NCBI GenBank assembly: GCA_963921245.4
Contig: CAWUEY030000001.1
Span: 2,480,001 to 2,544,000 of the forward strand
From: JABJGO01 sp963921245
GTDB taxonomy: Bacteria; Pseudomonadota; Alphaproteobacteria; Rhodospirillales; Casp-alpha2
Direction of reading: 5' to 3'
DNA length: 64,000 bases
The position numbers were made by a program, and so were the translations under genes. How positions within the stretch are numbered: position 1 is the first letter of the stretch; each line of letters opens with the position of its first letter. This document shows, in pieces, positions 52,693 to 61,150 of this stretch. The notes below the pieces were generated by a model that worked only from the letters and a program-made list of their open reading frames with translations, had not been told where the DNA came from and did no database searches.

Positions 52693-54891
52693 TCACACCA
52701 GACCATGGCTACTGAACGGCAGTATATTGATCTCTTGTCCGGTTCCGCTGAAGACCGCGTTGGCAACGGCAGGCCCGACCTGAGGAACACCCGGCTCGCC
52801 CGTGCCCGTCGGGGCTTCCATCGAGGGCATGATGTGGGATTCGATAATCGGCATATCACTCATGCGCAGCGGCTCATAGTCGTAGAACTGTGACTGATCA
52901 ACGACGCCATCCGTCAAGGTGATCTGATTGCGCAGCACCGCGCCTAGGCCAAATCCAATCCCGCCTTCCATCTGGGCCTTGATTTGATCCGGCATAACAG
53001 CGATCCCACAGTCGATTGCACAGATGACCCGTTCCACTTTTGCGATACCGCCGTCATCATTGAGACGAACATCGGCAACCTGAGCAACGTAGGAGCCAAA
53101 TGACTTGTGAACGGCCAGGCCGCGATAGATTCCCGCAGGCGGTTTTTTGCGGCCCCATCCGGCTTTCTCGGCAACCAGGCGCAAGACACCGGCTTCCCGC
53201 GAATTGGCATCCATGTTTCGAAGCCTGAATTCAAGGGGGTCCACATCAGCGGCCTTGGCCAATCGATCCATCATGGTTTCGATCACATAAGCCGTGTGGG
53301 TGCTGCCGACAGCACGCCACCAAAGCGGTGTCACACCAACCGTGGTGTTGTGAACTTCCAGACGATGGGCACCAATAGCATAGGGCAATTCCTTTGCCCC
53401 TTCGATTGTCGTGGCATCCACACCGTTTTCATCAATCAGCATGGCAAACGGCGTGCCCGAAACAATCGACTGACCGACGATACGGTGATGAAAACCGACG
53501 ATGTTGCCTTCGGAGTCCAGGCCGGCTCTGACCTTGTGAAAATACATGGGTCGATAGTATCCGCCCTGGATATCGTCCTCCCGACTCCACACAAGCTTGA
53601 CCGGCGCACGACCGTTGATGGCGACGGCAACGTTGACGGCTTCATTGACAAAGTCAGACGTCGGCGTGGCCCGGCGACCGAACGAGCCACCTGCGTAGAG
53701 GGTGTTGATTTTCACCTGATCGAGCTCAAGGCCGGCAATGGAGGCCGCAAAGCTGTGGTCGAGTGTCGGCAACTGACTGCCGGTCCAGATCTCCAGAGAT
53801 GTTCCCGGCTTCAGGTCGGCAACCGCATTCATGGGTTCCATGGGGGCATGGGCCAGATACGGAAACTCGAAATCCGCCTCAATAACCGTTACTGCACCAG
53901 CTAGAGCACCTTCGGTATCGCCCTTGTTTTCTGCAACAATGCCTGGCTGATCACCGAGTTTTCGGTATTCAGCCATGATCTGATCCGTGGAGCGGACTTC
54001 CGCATTGCTATCGTCCCATTCAATCGAGAGCACCTCGCGGCCCTGCATGGCCGACCAGGTATTGCGGGCAAGAACGGCGATGCCCTGGGGAACCTGTACA
54101 ACGTCCTCTACGCCCTTAATTGAGCGGGCTGCCGTGTCGTCATAGGATGCGACGGTGGCACCGAACCTGGGTGCCCGTGCGATAACAGCGATCAGCATAC
54201 CGGGTAGATCGATATCCTGCGTGTAAACAGTTTCACCCCGGGTTTTCGGAACTGTATCAATGCGGCGGTGATTGACCTTGCCGATCAGCGTGAATTCTTC
54301 AGGTGATTTGAGTTTTATCTCTATCGGCACCTCCATCCGGGATGCGGCCTCGGCAAATTCACCGAATCCTGCTGACTTGCCGGAGGCGTGAGAAATGGTG
54401 CCGGAAGCAATAGCAATTTCCTTCGCCGGAACGCCCCAGGTCTCTGCGGCTGCATTTACCAGCATGGCACGGGCGGTTGCACCGGCCTGGCGATATTGCA
54501 TGAAGCTGTTCGGGATACCTGAGGAACCGCCCGTACCCTGGAACGGTCCCCAGCTCAGGTTGTTGTAAACTTCCGGGTTCGACGGGGCGAACTCTGCGGT
54601 AACCCGGGACCAGTCCGCATCCAGCTCATCGGCCACGAGTGTCGCAAGACCGCTGACAGTTCCCTGCCCCTTATCGAGATGCTTGGAAATCACAGTCACC
54701 ATGCCATCCGGGGCAATCCGGACAAATGGATTGAACGCACCGTCACCGAGGTTGGCGCGGGCCTCGGGTGCGCGAAAGCCGATGACCAACCCGGCGGCGG
54801 CGGTGCCGGTTGCCTTCAGAAATGTACGGCGGCTGAGTTCCTGGTTTATTTTTGCCGCGCCGCAATTTGAGAGATGCTCAAGAAAGTTCAT
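52693..54891 (-). CDS. Molybdenum hydroxylase large subunit (isoquinoline 1-oxidoreductase beta-like)
   Basis: 732 residues. A twin-arginine signal (SRRTFLKATGTAAAGLVIG, residues about 21-40) sends it, folded with cofactor, to the periplasm. Domains follow the xanthine-oxidase pattern: the first Mo-binding half (PYLAHAPMEPMNAVADLKPG, LYAGGSFGRRATPTSDFVNE) and the second half, ending near the proton-abstracting Glu in GTGEPGVPQVGPAVANA. The substrate (an N-heterocycle or aldehyde) is open. The adjacent gene encodes its [2Fe-2S] partner and a cytochrome follows; there is no FAD subunit, as in the IorAB type. Confidence 0.9.
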   Translation of the reverse strand: MNFLEHLSNCGAAKINQELSRRTFLKATGTAAAGLVIGFRAPEARANLGDGAFNPFVRIAPDGMVTVISKHLDKGQGTVSGLATLVADELDADWSRVTAEFAPSNPEVYNNLSWGPFQGTGGSSGIPNSFMQYRQAGATARAMLVNAAAETWGVPAKEIAIASGTISHASGKSAGFGEFAEAASRMEVPIEIKLKSPEEFTLIGKVNHRRIDTVPKTRGETVYTQDIDLPGMLIAVIARAPRFGATVASYDDTAARSIKGVEDVVQVPQGIAVLARNTWSAMQGREVLSIEWDDSNAEVRSTDQIMAEYRKLGDQPGIVAENKGDTEGALAGAVTVIEADFEFPYLAHAPMEPMNAVADLKPGTSLEIWTGSQLPTLDHSFAASIAGLELDQVKINTLYAGGSFGRRATPTSDFVNEAVNVAVAINGRAPVKLVWSREDDIQGGYYRPMYFHKVRAGLDSEGNIVGFHHRIVGQSIVSGTPFAMLIDENGVDATTIEGAKELPYAIGAHRLEVHNTTVGVTPLWWRAVGSTHTAYVIETMMDRLAKAADVDPLEFRLRNMDANSREAGVLRLVAEKAGWGRKKPPAGIYRGLAVHKSFGSYVAQVADVRLNDDGGIAKVERVICAIDCGIAVMPDQIKAQMEGGIGFGLGAVLRNQITLTDGVVDQSQFYDYEPLRMSDMPIIESHIMPSMEAPTGTGEPGVPQVGPAVANAVFSGTGQEINILPFSSHGLV

Positions 54892-54894
54892 GGA

Positions 54895-55356
54895 TCAGCC
54901 CTCCAGAATCTCTGCGGCGCGGTGAATACCTGCGCGGATTCGATGATAGGTCGCACACCGACAGACATTGCCCGACATAAAGGTGTCAATATCTTCATTC
55001 GTGGGTGCAGGGTTGGTTTGCAGCAGACTGACCGCCGACATGATCTGACCCGACTGACAGTATCCACACTGTGGCACGTCAAGTTCCGTCCATGCCTGAC
55101 GCAAGGCATCCGCTTCCCGTCCCTCAACCGCTTCAATCGTCGTTACGCTTGCACCTTCTAGGTCGCCCAGAAAAGCCTGACAGGAACGGACAGACATGCC
55201 GTCGATATGCACGGTGCAGGAGCCACACTGCGCAATACCGCAGCCAAACTTGGTGCCGGTCAGCTTAAGTTCGTCCCGCAATGCCCACAACAAGGGCATA
55301 TGGGGATCCGCGTCAATCGTTCGGGCGGCACCGTTGACGGTCAGGTTTATAGCCAT
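54895..55356 (-). CDS. Molybdenum hydroxylase small subunit with two [2Fe-2S] clusters
   Basis: 153 residues from the ATG at 55356, which has CAGGAGA about 10 bases upstream (the frame opens 10 codons earlier). The N-terminal plant-type ferredoxin domain has C39, C44, C47 and C59; the C-terminal helical domain has C97-x2-C100 (QCGYCQSGQIM) and C132-x-C134 (NVCRCATY). It carries electrons from the Mo site to the cytochrome. Three bases separate it from the large subunit, so they are one transcript with the diheme cytochrome. Confidence 0.93.
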   Translation of the reverse strand: MAINLTVNGAARTIDADPHMPLLWALRDELKLTGTKFGCGIAQCGSCTVHIDGMSVRSCQAFLGDLEGASVTTIEAVEGREADALRQAWTELDVPQCGYCQSGQIMSAVSLLQTNPAPTNEDIDTFMSGNVCRCATYHRIRAGIHRAAEILEG

Positions 55357-55398
55357 GGTCTCAAATCTCCTGTAGAGGAATATCAATTATGAATTAAA

Positions 55399-55455
55399 GT
55401 AAACTACTCCGTGTAGTGTAATCTTTTTCTGGCTTTTGTAAACTGTAAAGTTTAC
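55399..55455. promoter_or_regulatory. Two palindromes in the divergent promoter of the Mo-hydroxylase operon and the TetR gene
   Basis: GTAAACT-GTAA-AGTTTAC (55438-55455) is a perfect 7-bp inverted repeat. About 40 bp away, TAAACTAC-TCCGT-GTAGTGTA (55400-55420) has 7 of 8 paired. Both share the GTAAACT core. They sit between the small-subunit start (55356) and the TetR start (55496), the expected place for a self-regulated divergent operator. Confidence 0.6.
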
Positions 55456-55495
55456 TCTGTTGCCGTTTGGTGATTCGACCTGGAGTCTCCGCCTC

Positions 55496-56095
55496 ATGCC
55501 GCCTATGGAAGAGAAACGGAAACAGATTATCGATGCTGCTGTGGAGACGTTTCAGCAATGTGGCTTTGCCGGTGCCAGCATGGACGGGATCGCAGAGCGG
55601 GCCCAGGTATCCAAGCGCACCGTTTACAATCACTTTGAAAGTAAAGAGGTGCTGTTCAACGCCATTGTCGGTCTCATGTTCGAGGAGGCACACCAGACCG
55701 TTGACGTGACATATCGTGAAGGTTTGCCAATTCGTGATCAACTGGTGGCGCTGGGCCGGGCAGAGGGTCGACTGTTGCAATCTGAACGGTTCATGAAACT
55801 GGCGCGTATGGCCCTTGGGGAAACCATGCGGGCGCCAGAGGTCGCCCAGGCTGTTCAGAAAGAAGCGGAAAAGATGTCGGTCTTTGGTGATTTTATGACC
55901 GCCGCCCGAAAGGACGGCGCGATCATTGCCGACGATCCGGATGAAGCAACCGAACAGTTTATTGCCCTGCTCAAGTCCAGGGCGTTTTGGCCGCATGTTC
56001 TGAGTGGCGGTCAGGTCGATGCCGGGGAAATGGAGGCCATTGTTCAGAGCAGCGTAGAGACCTTCCTGGCCAGGTTCGGTCCGCGGGATAGGTGA
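55496..56095 (+). CDS. TetR/AcrR-family transcriptional regulator
   Basis: About 199 residues from the ATG at 55496, with TGGAG 10 bases upstream; the frame opens 12 codons earlier and an ATG three codons on is an alternative. The helix-turn-helix is QIIDAAVETFQQCGFAGASM plus AERAQVSKRTVYNHFESKEV. The C-terminal domain is the effector pocket, in the TetR_C_7-like group by its WPHVLSGG-type end. Divergent from the Mo-hydroxylase operon; probably controls it and is followed at once by XdhC. Confidence 0.9.
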   Translation: MPPMEEKRKQIIDAAVETFQQCGFAGASMDGIAERAQVSKRTVYNHFESKEVLFNAIVGLMFEEAHQTVDVTYREGLPIRDQLVALGRAEGRLLQSERFMKLARMALGETMRAPEVAQAVQKEAEKMSVFGDFMTAARKDGAIIADDPDEATEQFIALLKSRAFWPHVLSGGQVDAGEMEAIVQSSVETFLARFGPRDR

Positions 56096-56098
56096 GCC

Positions 56099-57061
56099 GT
56101 GACGGGAACAAGGCCGGAAGAGTTACTTCAACTGGCGACAACCTGGCTCGATGAGGGGCGCGGTGTTGCTGTTTCGACTGTGATGGAAACATGGGGCTCC
56201 GCGCCGCAACCTGTCGGCTCAAAACTGGTTGTCGATGATACCGGTCGGTTTGAAGGCTCTGTTTCGGGCGGGTGTGTCGAAGGGGCCGTTATCACCGAGT
56301 CCTGCACTGCCATTCAAACGGGCGTACACAGGATTCTGGAATTTGGCGTTTCCAATGATGATGCCTGGTCCATGGGTCTTGCGTGTGGGGGCACCATTGG
56401 AATTCTTGTGGAACCTGTACGGGCCGCTTCCGACAAACACCGTCATATAAACAAAATTGTCGAAGGCGTGGCACGGCGTGAAGGTTTTGTGCGAACCGTT
56501 GATTTGAAAAGCGGTAACGATACCGTACTGCCGCTGGATACAAATGAGGAAATCGACACTCAAACCACATTCAGGGAAAAGCTGATACCCGCCCCCCGCA
56601 TTATTGCCGTCGGGGCCGCCCATCTCTCTCAATCCTTGTCTGTCCTCGCGAAGACGGCAGGATTTGGGTTTCTCATCGTAGATCCCAGAACCGCCTTCGC
56701 GTCTGATGAACGGTTTCCCGGCATTTCCCTCGATACCCGGTGGCCTGATCAGGCCCTGAAAGACATCGGCGTTGACGGCCAAACCGCGGTTTGCGCCCTG
56801 ACGCACGATCCCAAGCTCGATGATCCAGCCTTGAAAATCGCCCTTAACTCCAATGCGTTCTACATCGGTGCCCTTGGCAGTCGAAAGACCAGCGATGCAA
56901 GGAACCAGCGACTGATTACGGATGGCATTGACGCTCAACAACTGGATCGGATACGCGCCCCCATCGGGCTTACCATCGGGGCCATCGGTGCACCGGAAAT
57001 CGCCGTTGCGATTATGGCCGAGATAATCGCTGTCTGGCGAAACCATCTGCCATCGAACTGA
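56099..57061 (+). CDS. xdhC: XdhC/CoxI-family molybdenum-cofactor maturation protein
   Basis: 320 residues, GTG start 4 bases after the TetR stop codon. N-terminal XdhC_CoxI domain (STVMETWGSAPQPVGSKLVV, GSVSGGCVEGAVI) and C-terminal Rossmann-like domain (ALTHDPKLDDPALKIAL, FYIGALGSRKTS, GLTIGAIGAPEIAVAIMAEI). Such proteins bind, sulfurate and insert the molybdenum cofactor into xanthine-oxidase-type enzymes. Its place opposite the hydroxylase genes strongly suggests that enzyme is its client. Confidence 0.9.
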   Translation: MTGTRPEELLQLATTWLDEGRGVAVSTVMETWGSAPQPVGSKLVVDDTGRFEGSVSGGCVEGAVITESCTAIQTGVHRILEFGVSNDDAWSMGLACGGTIGILVEPVRAASDKHRHINKIVEGVARREGFVRTVDLKSGNDTVLPLDTNEEIDTQTTFREKLIPAPRIIAVGAAHLSQSLSVLAKTAGFGFLIVDPRTAFASDERFPGISLDTRWPDQALKDIGVDGQTAVCALTHDPKLDDPALKIALNSNAFYIGALGSRKTSDARNQRLITDGIDAQQLDRIRAPIGLTIGAIGAPEIAVAIMAEIIAVWRNHLPSN

Positions 57062-57072
57062 GGGGGCTAACT

Positions 57073-58686
57073 GTGTTCTTTGGCGATATCGCGATTGAAG
57101 AAACCAAAGGTGCCATACTCGCGCACACAATCAGGGTCGCTGACGGTTCGCTGAAAAAGGGAACCGTTCTCGGTAGTGATCACATCCAACAACTGCGGGA
57201 GGCGGGTTACTCAACCGTCACCGTTGCCAGGCTAGACTCGGGTGATGTGGAAGAAAACGCCGCTGCCATGCGCCTGGGTACACAACTCACGGGAACAGGT
57301 GTGAGGGCCGATGGCGCTTTCACCGGGCGCGTCAATCTCTACGCAACCGACAGGGGACTTTTCTCGTATGATATAGATGGGTTGAAAAACCTGAATCGAC
57401 TGGATGATCGATTAACTGTTGCAACATTGCCTAACCACACAAAAATTGCCGCAGGCCAGATGGTGGCGACCGTAAAAGTTATTCCTTACGCGGTTGACGA
57501 ACCTGCGTTGAAAAGAGCCATAACTTTGGCAGCCAGCTCAGTCCTTTCTGTCGCGTCGTTCAAAAAGGCACGGGTTGCCCTTGTGCTGACCCAAGTCTCG
57601 GGGGAAAAGCCGACACTGTTGGAAAAGCGGCGGCGGGCCATTTACGACCGGGTAAAAGCCCTCGGTGGTATCATGCTCACCGACAGTGTTGTTGATCATC
57701 GCACTGACGCCCTCGCCAAATCGTTGTCAGAGACAAGTGGTCTGTTCCCGGATTTGGTTCTGGTGTTTGGTGGCGCAGCGATTTCGGATGAGCATGACGT
57801 GGTGCCCGCCGCCGTGTTACAGGCGGACGGCCGGATTGTGCGCGTTGGGATGCCTGTGGACCCCGGGAACCTGTCCATGGTCGGAACTCTTGGCACTATC
57901 CCGACCATTGGTATCCCGAGCTGTGCAGCGTCTCCCAGGTTGAACGGTTTCGACTGGATGCTGGAACGCGTGTTTGCAGGCCAGCCTTTGGATAGCAATA
58001 CAATTGCAGACATGGGCGGCGGTGGACTCCTTGGCGAAATTTCCGAGCGCACTCAGCCCAGAGCCCGCGTTGTTGCTGATCCAGCGTCTCTCCGTGTTCA
58101 TGCGCTTGTCCTGGCCGCCGGGCGGTCCACCCGTATGCAGGATGGATTCAAACTGCTTGAACCGGTTGCTGGCAAGCCGATCATTTCCCATGTCGTGGAT
58201 GCGGCTCTCGAAAGTGATGTGGACGGAGTCTCGGTTGTGGTGGGCCACCGCTCAGATGACGTTGCAACGGTTTTGGGGAAGCGCGCTGTGCTATTCATCA
58301 ACAATCCGGACTACACCGAGGGCTTGTCCACATCCCTGCGGGTGGGTCTCAATAGCCTGAGCCCATCGGACACCGGGGCGATTGTTCTGTTGGGGGATAT
58401 GCCGCTCATTAAATCTGCCGTGATAAACCGACTGCTCGAGGTGTTTTTGAGCACCGATGGTCGATCCATTTGTGTTCCCGTACACCGCGGGAAGCGCGGT
58501 AACCCTGTTGTCTGGCCCGCCCACCTGTTCAGTGAAATGGCAGCAATTACCGGCGACAAAGGTGCCAGAGCGCTCCTGCGACAGCATCATGAAACGGTCG
58601 TCGAGGTCGAATGTGACGACAACTCTATTTTTATTGATATTGACCGACGGGAAGATCTGAAAAGCTTTTCGGCTCTTGTGACGTAA
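57073..58686 (+). CDS. MoeA-like molybdopterin-binding domain fused to a MocA-type nucleotidyltransferase
   Basis: 537 residues, GTG start. The first 340 residues carry a MoeA/MogA-like molybdopterin-binding domain (KARVALVLTQVSGEKPTLLE, GLFPDLVLVFGGAAISDEHD, VRVGMPVDPGNLSMVGTLGT). From about residue 345 a GT-A nucleotidyltransferase domain begins with VHALVLAAGRSTRMQDGFKL and contains GKPIISHVVDAAL and IVLLGDMPLIKS, similar to MocA, which makes molybdopterin cytosine dinucleotide. The cofactor used by the neighbouring hydroxylase is probably the cytosine form. Last gene of the plus-strand maturation operon. Confidence 0.85.
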   Translation: MFFGDIAIEETKGAILAHTIRVADGSLKKGTVLGSDHIQQLREAGYSTVTVARLDSGDVEENAAAMRLGTQLTGTGVRADGAFTGRVNLYATDRGLFSYDIDGLKNLNRLDDRLTVATLPNHTKIAAGQMVATVKVIPYAVDEPALKRAITLAASSVLSVASFKKARVALVLTQVSGEKPTLLEKRRRAIYDRVKALGGIMLTDSVVDHRTDALAKSLSETSGLFPDLVLVFGGAAISDEHDVVPAAVLQADGRIVRVGMPVDPGNLSMVGTLGTIPTIGIPSCAASPRLNGFDWMLERVFAGQPLDSNTIADMGGGGLLGEISERTQPRARVVADPASLRVHALVLAAGRSTRMQDGFKLLEPVAGKPIISHVVDAALESDVDGVSVVVGHRSDDVATVLGKRAVLFINNPDYTEGLSTSLRVGLNSLSPSDTGAIVLLGDMPLIKSAVINRLLEVFLSTDGRSICVPVHRGKRGNPVVWPAHLFSEMAAITGDKGARALLRQHHETVVEVECDDNSIFIDIDRREDLKSFSALVT

Positions 58687-58837
58687 AAACGTAGGCCCGC
58701 CCCGGATAGACTCGCTGTTTGAAGCGGTGTGATTTCCGCGCCAACACAATACAGAATTGACCTTTTGACGCGGCGGGCTGCACCGCCCAAAAGCAGCGTT
58801 CCATGACCGTCAGAGCCGTAACGGCACAGCAACAAAA

Positions 58838-59824
58838 TCAGGAACCGTCGGCGAGCACCCGATCGGGCGGTTTATGACCGTCTGCGTAGGTCTTGATGTT
58901 GATCAGGACTTTTTCACCCATGTCAATCCGACCCTCAACCGTGGCGGAGCCCATGTGCGGCAGAAGAACAACATTGTCCAGTGCCAGAAGTTTCGGGCTC
59001 ACCGCAGGTTCGTGCTCGAACACGTCGAGACCGGCACCGGCAAGCTCCCCCGCCCGCAACATGCGGGTCAGTGCATTTTCATCGACGATCTCACCGCGGG
59101 CGGTGTTCACGATATAGGTATGAGGTTGCAGCAGTTTTAATCGACGTGCCGACAGAAGATGGTAGGTACCGGGTGTATGCGGGCAGTTTATGGAGATGAT
59201 ATCCATCCGTGCCAGCATTTGATCCAGACTTTCCCAATAGGTTGCCTCCAATTCGTCCTCAATATCCTCGTGCAACTGGTGCCGGTTGTGGTAGTGGACA
59301 GAAAGACCGAAACCCCGGGCGCGGCGCGCGACAGCCTGACCGATACGCCCCATGCCGATGATGCCAAGACGTTTGCCATAAATCCGGTGACCCAGCATCC
59401 AGGTCGGCGACCACCCGTTCCAGTCCTCAGAACGGAGCTTCCGCGCGCCTTCTGTCAGACGCCGCGGCACGGCCAAAATCAGGGCCATGGTCATATCTGC
59501 TGTATCTTCGGTCAAAACGTCCGGTGTATTGGTGACTGTGATGCCCCGCTGGCGCGCGGTTGCCAGGTCAATGTGGTCGATACCGGCACCGTAATTTGCA
59601 ATCAAACGAAGGTCGGGTCCGGCCTGGGCCAGAATACCCTTGTCGATTGTGTCCGTTACTGTCGGGACAAGAACGTCTGCTGACTTCACCGCATCGACCA
59701 GAGCCGATTTTTCCATAGGTGTGTCATCCAGGTTAAGCTGAACGTCAAACAGCTCCATCATACGGGTTTCAATGGCATCGGGCAGTTTGCGTGTGATCAC
59801 CACGCGGGGCTTTTTAGGAGCCAT
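58838..59824 (-). CDS. D-isomer specific 2-hydroxyacid dehydrogenase
   Basis: 328 residues. NAD(P)-linked reduction of a 2-oxo acid such as glyoxylate or hydroxypyruvate. Substrate domain: LIANYGAGIDHIDLATARQR and VTNTPDVLTEDTADMTMALI; nucleotide fold KRLGIIGMGRIGQAVARRAR; catalytic Arg in NTARGEIVDENALTRML; Glu in GLDVFEHEP; His in LLPHMGSATVEGR. The pattern is close to GyaR/GhrB-type glyoxylate reductases. Convergent with the MocA fusion gene, divergent from the SH3 gene. Confidence 0.92.
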   Translation of the reverse strand: MAPKKPRVVITRKLPDAIETRMMELFDVQLNLDDTPMEKSALVDAVKSADVLVPTVTDTIDKGILAQAGPDLRLIANYGAGIDHIDLATARQRGITVTNTPDVLTEDTADMTMALILAVPRRLTEGARKLRSEDWNGWSPTWMLGHRIYGKRLGIIGMGRIGQAVARRARGFGLSVHYHNRHQLHEDIEDELEATYWESLDQMLARMDIISINCPHTPGTYHLLSARRLKLLQPHTYIVNTARGEIVDENALTRMLRAGELAGAGLDVFEHEPAVSPKLLALDNVVLLPHMGSATVEGRIDMGEKVLINIKTYADGHKPPDRVLADGS

Positions 59825-60012
59825 CGGCGCGTCTCCGGGTTAAAATCACGGGGCCGTTACGGACACCCGTGGTTGTTGGCTCACGCCATAGCAACTGGAC
59901 CCGGAAATGTCTAGTGTGAAAGCCGCTCTTGCGGGCAATTTAACCGGCAATCCTCTGGTCCTACTGGCGATTTTTCGCGAATTGTTAACATCTTGACTCT
60001 AATGCTAGCGGC

Positions 60013-60534
60013 ATGATCAAACCGACCATTTTTCGGGCTCTTGCCCTGGTTCTCTTGTTTACGGGCATCGCGCCGACAGTCTCCTATGCACAAACCGCAG
60101 GGCAGGGAACCTCAGGCTTGCCATTACCCCGGTTTGTCAGCCTCAGGGCTGATGAGGTTAACATGCGGACCGGTCCCGGTGTTCAATATCCAGTGGAATG
60201 GGTTTACGTGCGAAAAGACCTGCCCGTCGAAATCATCGCCGAGTTTGAAACCTGGCGAAAAATCCGCGACTGGGAAGGGACTCAGGGCTGGGTGCACCAA
60301 AGCATGCTCAGTGGAAAACGGTCCGTCATTATCATGGGCGATGTCAGGTTGCTTCGGCAGGAAGACGATGCCAAGAGTCCCATAAAGGCCCGGATTGAGC
60401 CCGGTGTTATTGGTCGCCTACTGGACTGTCCCCATGGCAATGGCTGGTGTCAGATTGAGGTCGAGGGCATTGGCGGATGGCTTCGGCACGTGGATTTCTG
60501 GGGTGCGCACAAACACGAAGTCTTTGAGCAATAA
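60013..60534 (+). CDS. Exported SH3-type domain protein
   Basis: 173 residues. The signal peptide FRALALVLLFTGIAPTVSYA is cleaved near residue 26. A bacterial SH3 domain follows (LRADEVNMRTGPGVQYPVEW, FETWRKIRDWEGTQGWVHQS), then a second, weaker repeat (IIMGDVRLLRQEDDAKSPIK to GNGWCQIEVEGIGGWLRHVD). Such proteins sit in the periplasm and often bind the cell wall. In alphaproteobacteria a gene of this kind is usual beside a 2-hydroxyacid dehydrogenase. Divergent promoter space of 188 bp separates it from that gene. Confidence 0.85.
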   Translation: MIKPTIFRALALVLLFTGIAPTVSYAQTAGQGTSGLPLPRFVSLRADEVNMRTGPGVQYPVEWVYVRKDLPVEIIAEFETWRKIRDWEGTQGWVHQSMLSGKRSVIIMGDVRLLRQEDDAKSPIKARIEPGVIGRLLDCPHGNGWCQIEVEGIGGWLRHVDFWGAHKHEVFEQ

Positions 60535-60539
60535 TCCGA

Positions 60540-61124
60540 TCAGGCAAAATCCCCGGCCAGCGCGGCACGAACGTTTTCCGGCAAAATAGCAATGTGGCCG
60601 TAATTTTGATGACCAATGCCCAGTGTCACCTGTGCGCCGGGTTGTTGAAATGCTGCAATCTGTTCATCGGTGAACGGAAAGTGCAGAAACTGGATGGATG
60701 AGGCCTTGCCATCAGCCGTGGTTCGATCAACATCTTCTTCCGACCTGGCTGCAATGGTATCGCCGTCGATGGTCACCGTGACGGTTTCCTCGACACCGCC
60801 AAGGTCAGCCAGGAAATTTTCCCGCCGAACCGGGTCGTCAATTTCAAACATCAGGGTCGCAACCAGTTCACGGCCTTTTGGGATCAGCGGGTTATAAGCC
60901 GTCAGTTCGTCGTCGATCTGTTCATCACCGCCCCGTTCGATATAGAGCATTTCATGGATCTGGTGCCACATGGTCTCGTAACATTCAAAATAGAATGTCG
61001 CGTCCGGACCCACATGGACACGCCGGTCTCGTTTGATTGCCGTAACTTTTTTGCGCCGCTCCTTACGAACGTTGGCGTAGTCATACATGGGCATGATGTC
61101 GTCGCGGGTGATTTCCGTTTTCAT
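60540..61124 (-). CDS. DUF3501 protein of the rubrerythrin cluster
   Basis: 194 residues from the ATG at 61124 (MKTEITRDDIMPMYDYANVR); the frame is open 50 codons further but that part lies in the end of the previous gene. A DUF3501 family signature is RRVHVGPDATFYFECYETMW and HQIHEMLYIERGGDEQIDDE. It carries no obvious cofactor motif except a few His/Glu. It is the third gene of a co-directional set with rubrerythrin and an Fe-S protein, a combination repeated in many proteobacteria. Function unknown. Confidence 0.85.
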   Translation of the reverse strand: MKTEITRDDIMPMYDYANVRKERRKKVTAIKRDRRVHVGPDATFYFECYETMWHQIHEMLYIERGGDEQIDDELTAYNPLIPKGRELVATLMFEIDDPVRRENFLADLGGVEETVTVTIDGDTIAARSEEDVDRTTADGKASSIQFLHFPFTDEQIAAFQQPGAQVTLGIGHQNYGHIAILPENVRAALAGDFA

Positions 61125-61150
61125 GGTGCCGCCTGCTCCAGCCTTGTCAA

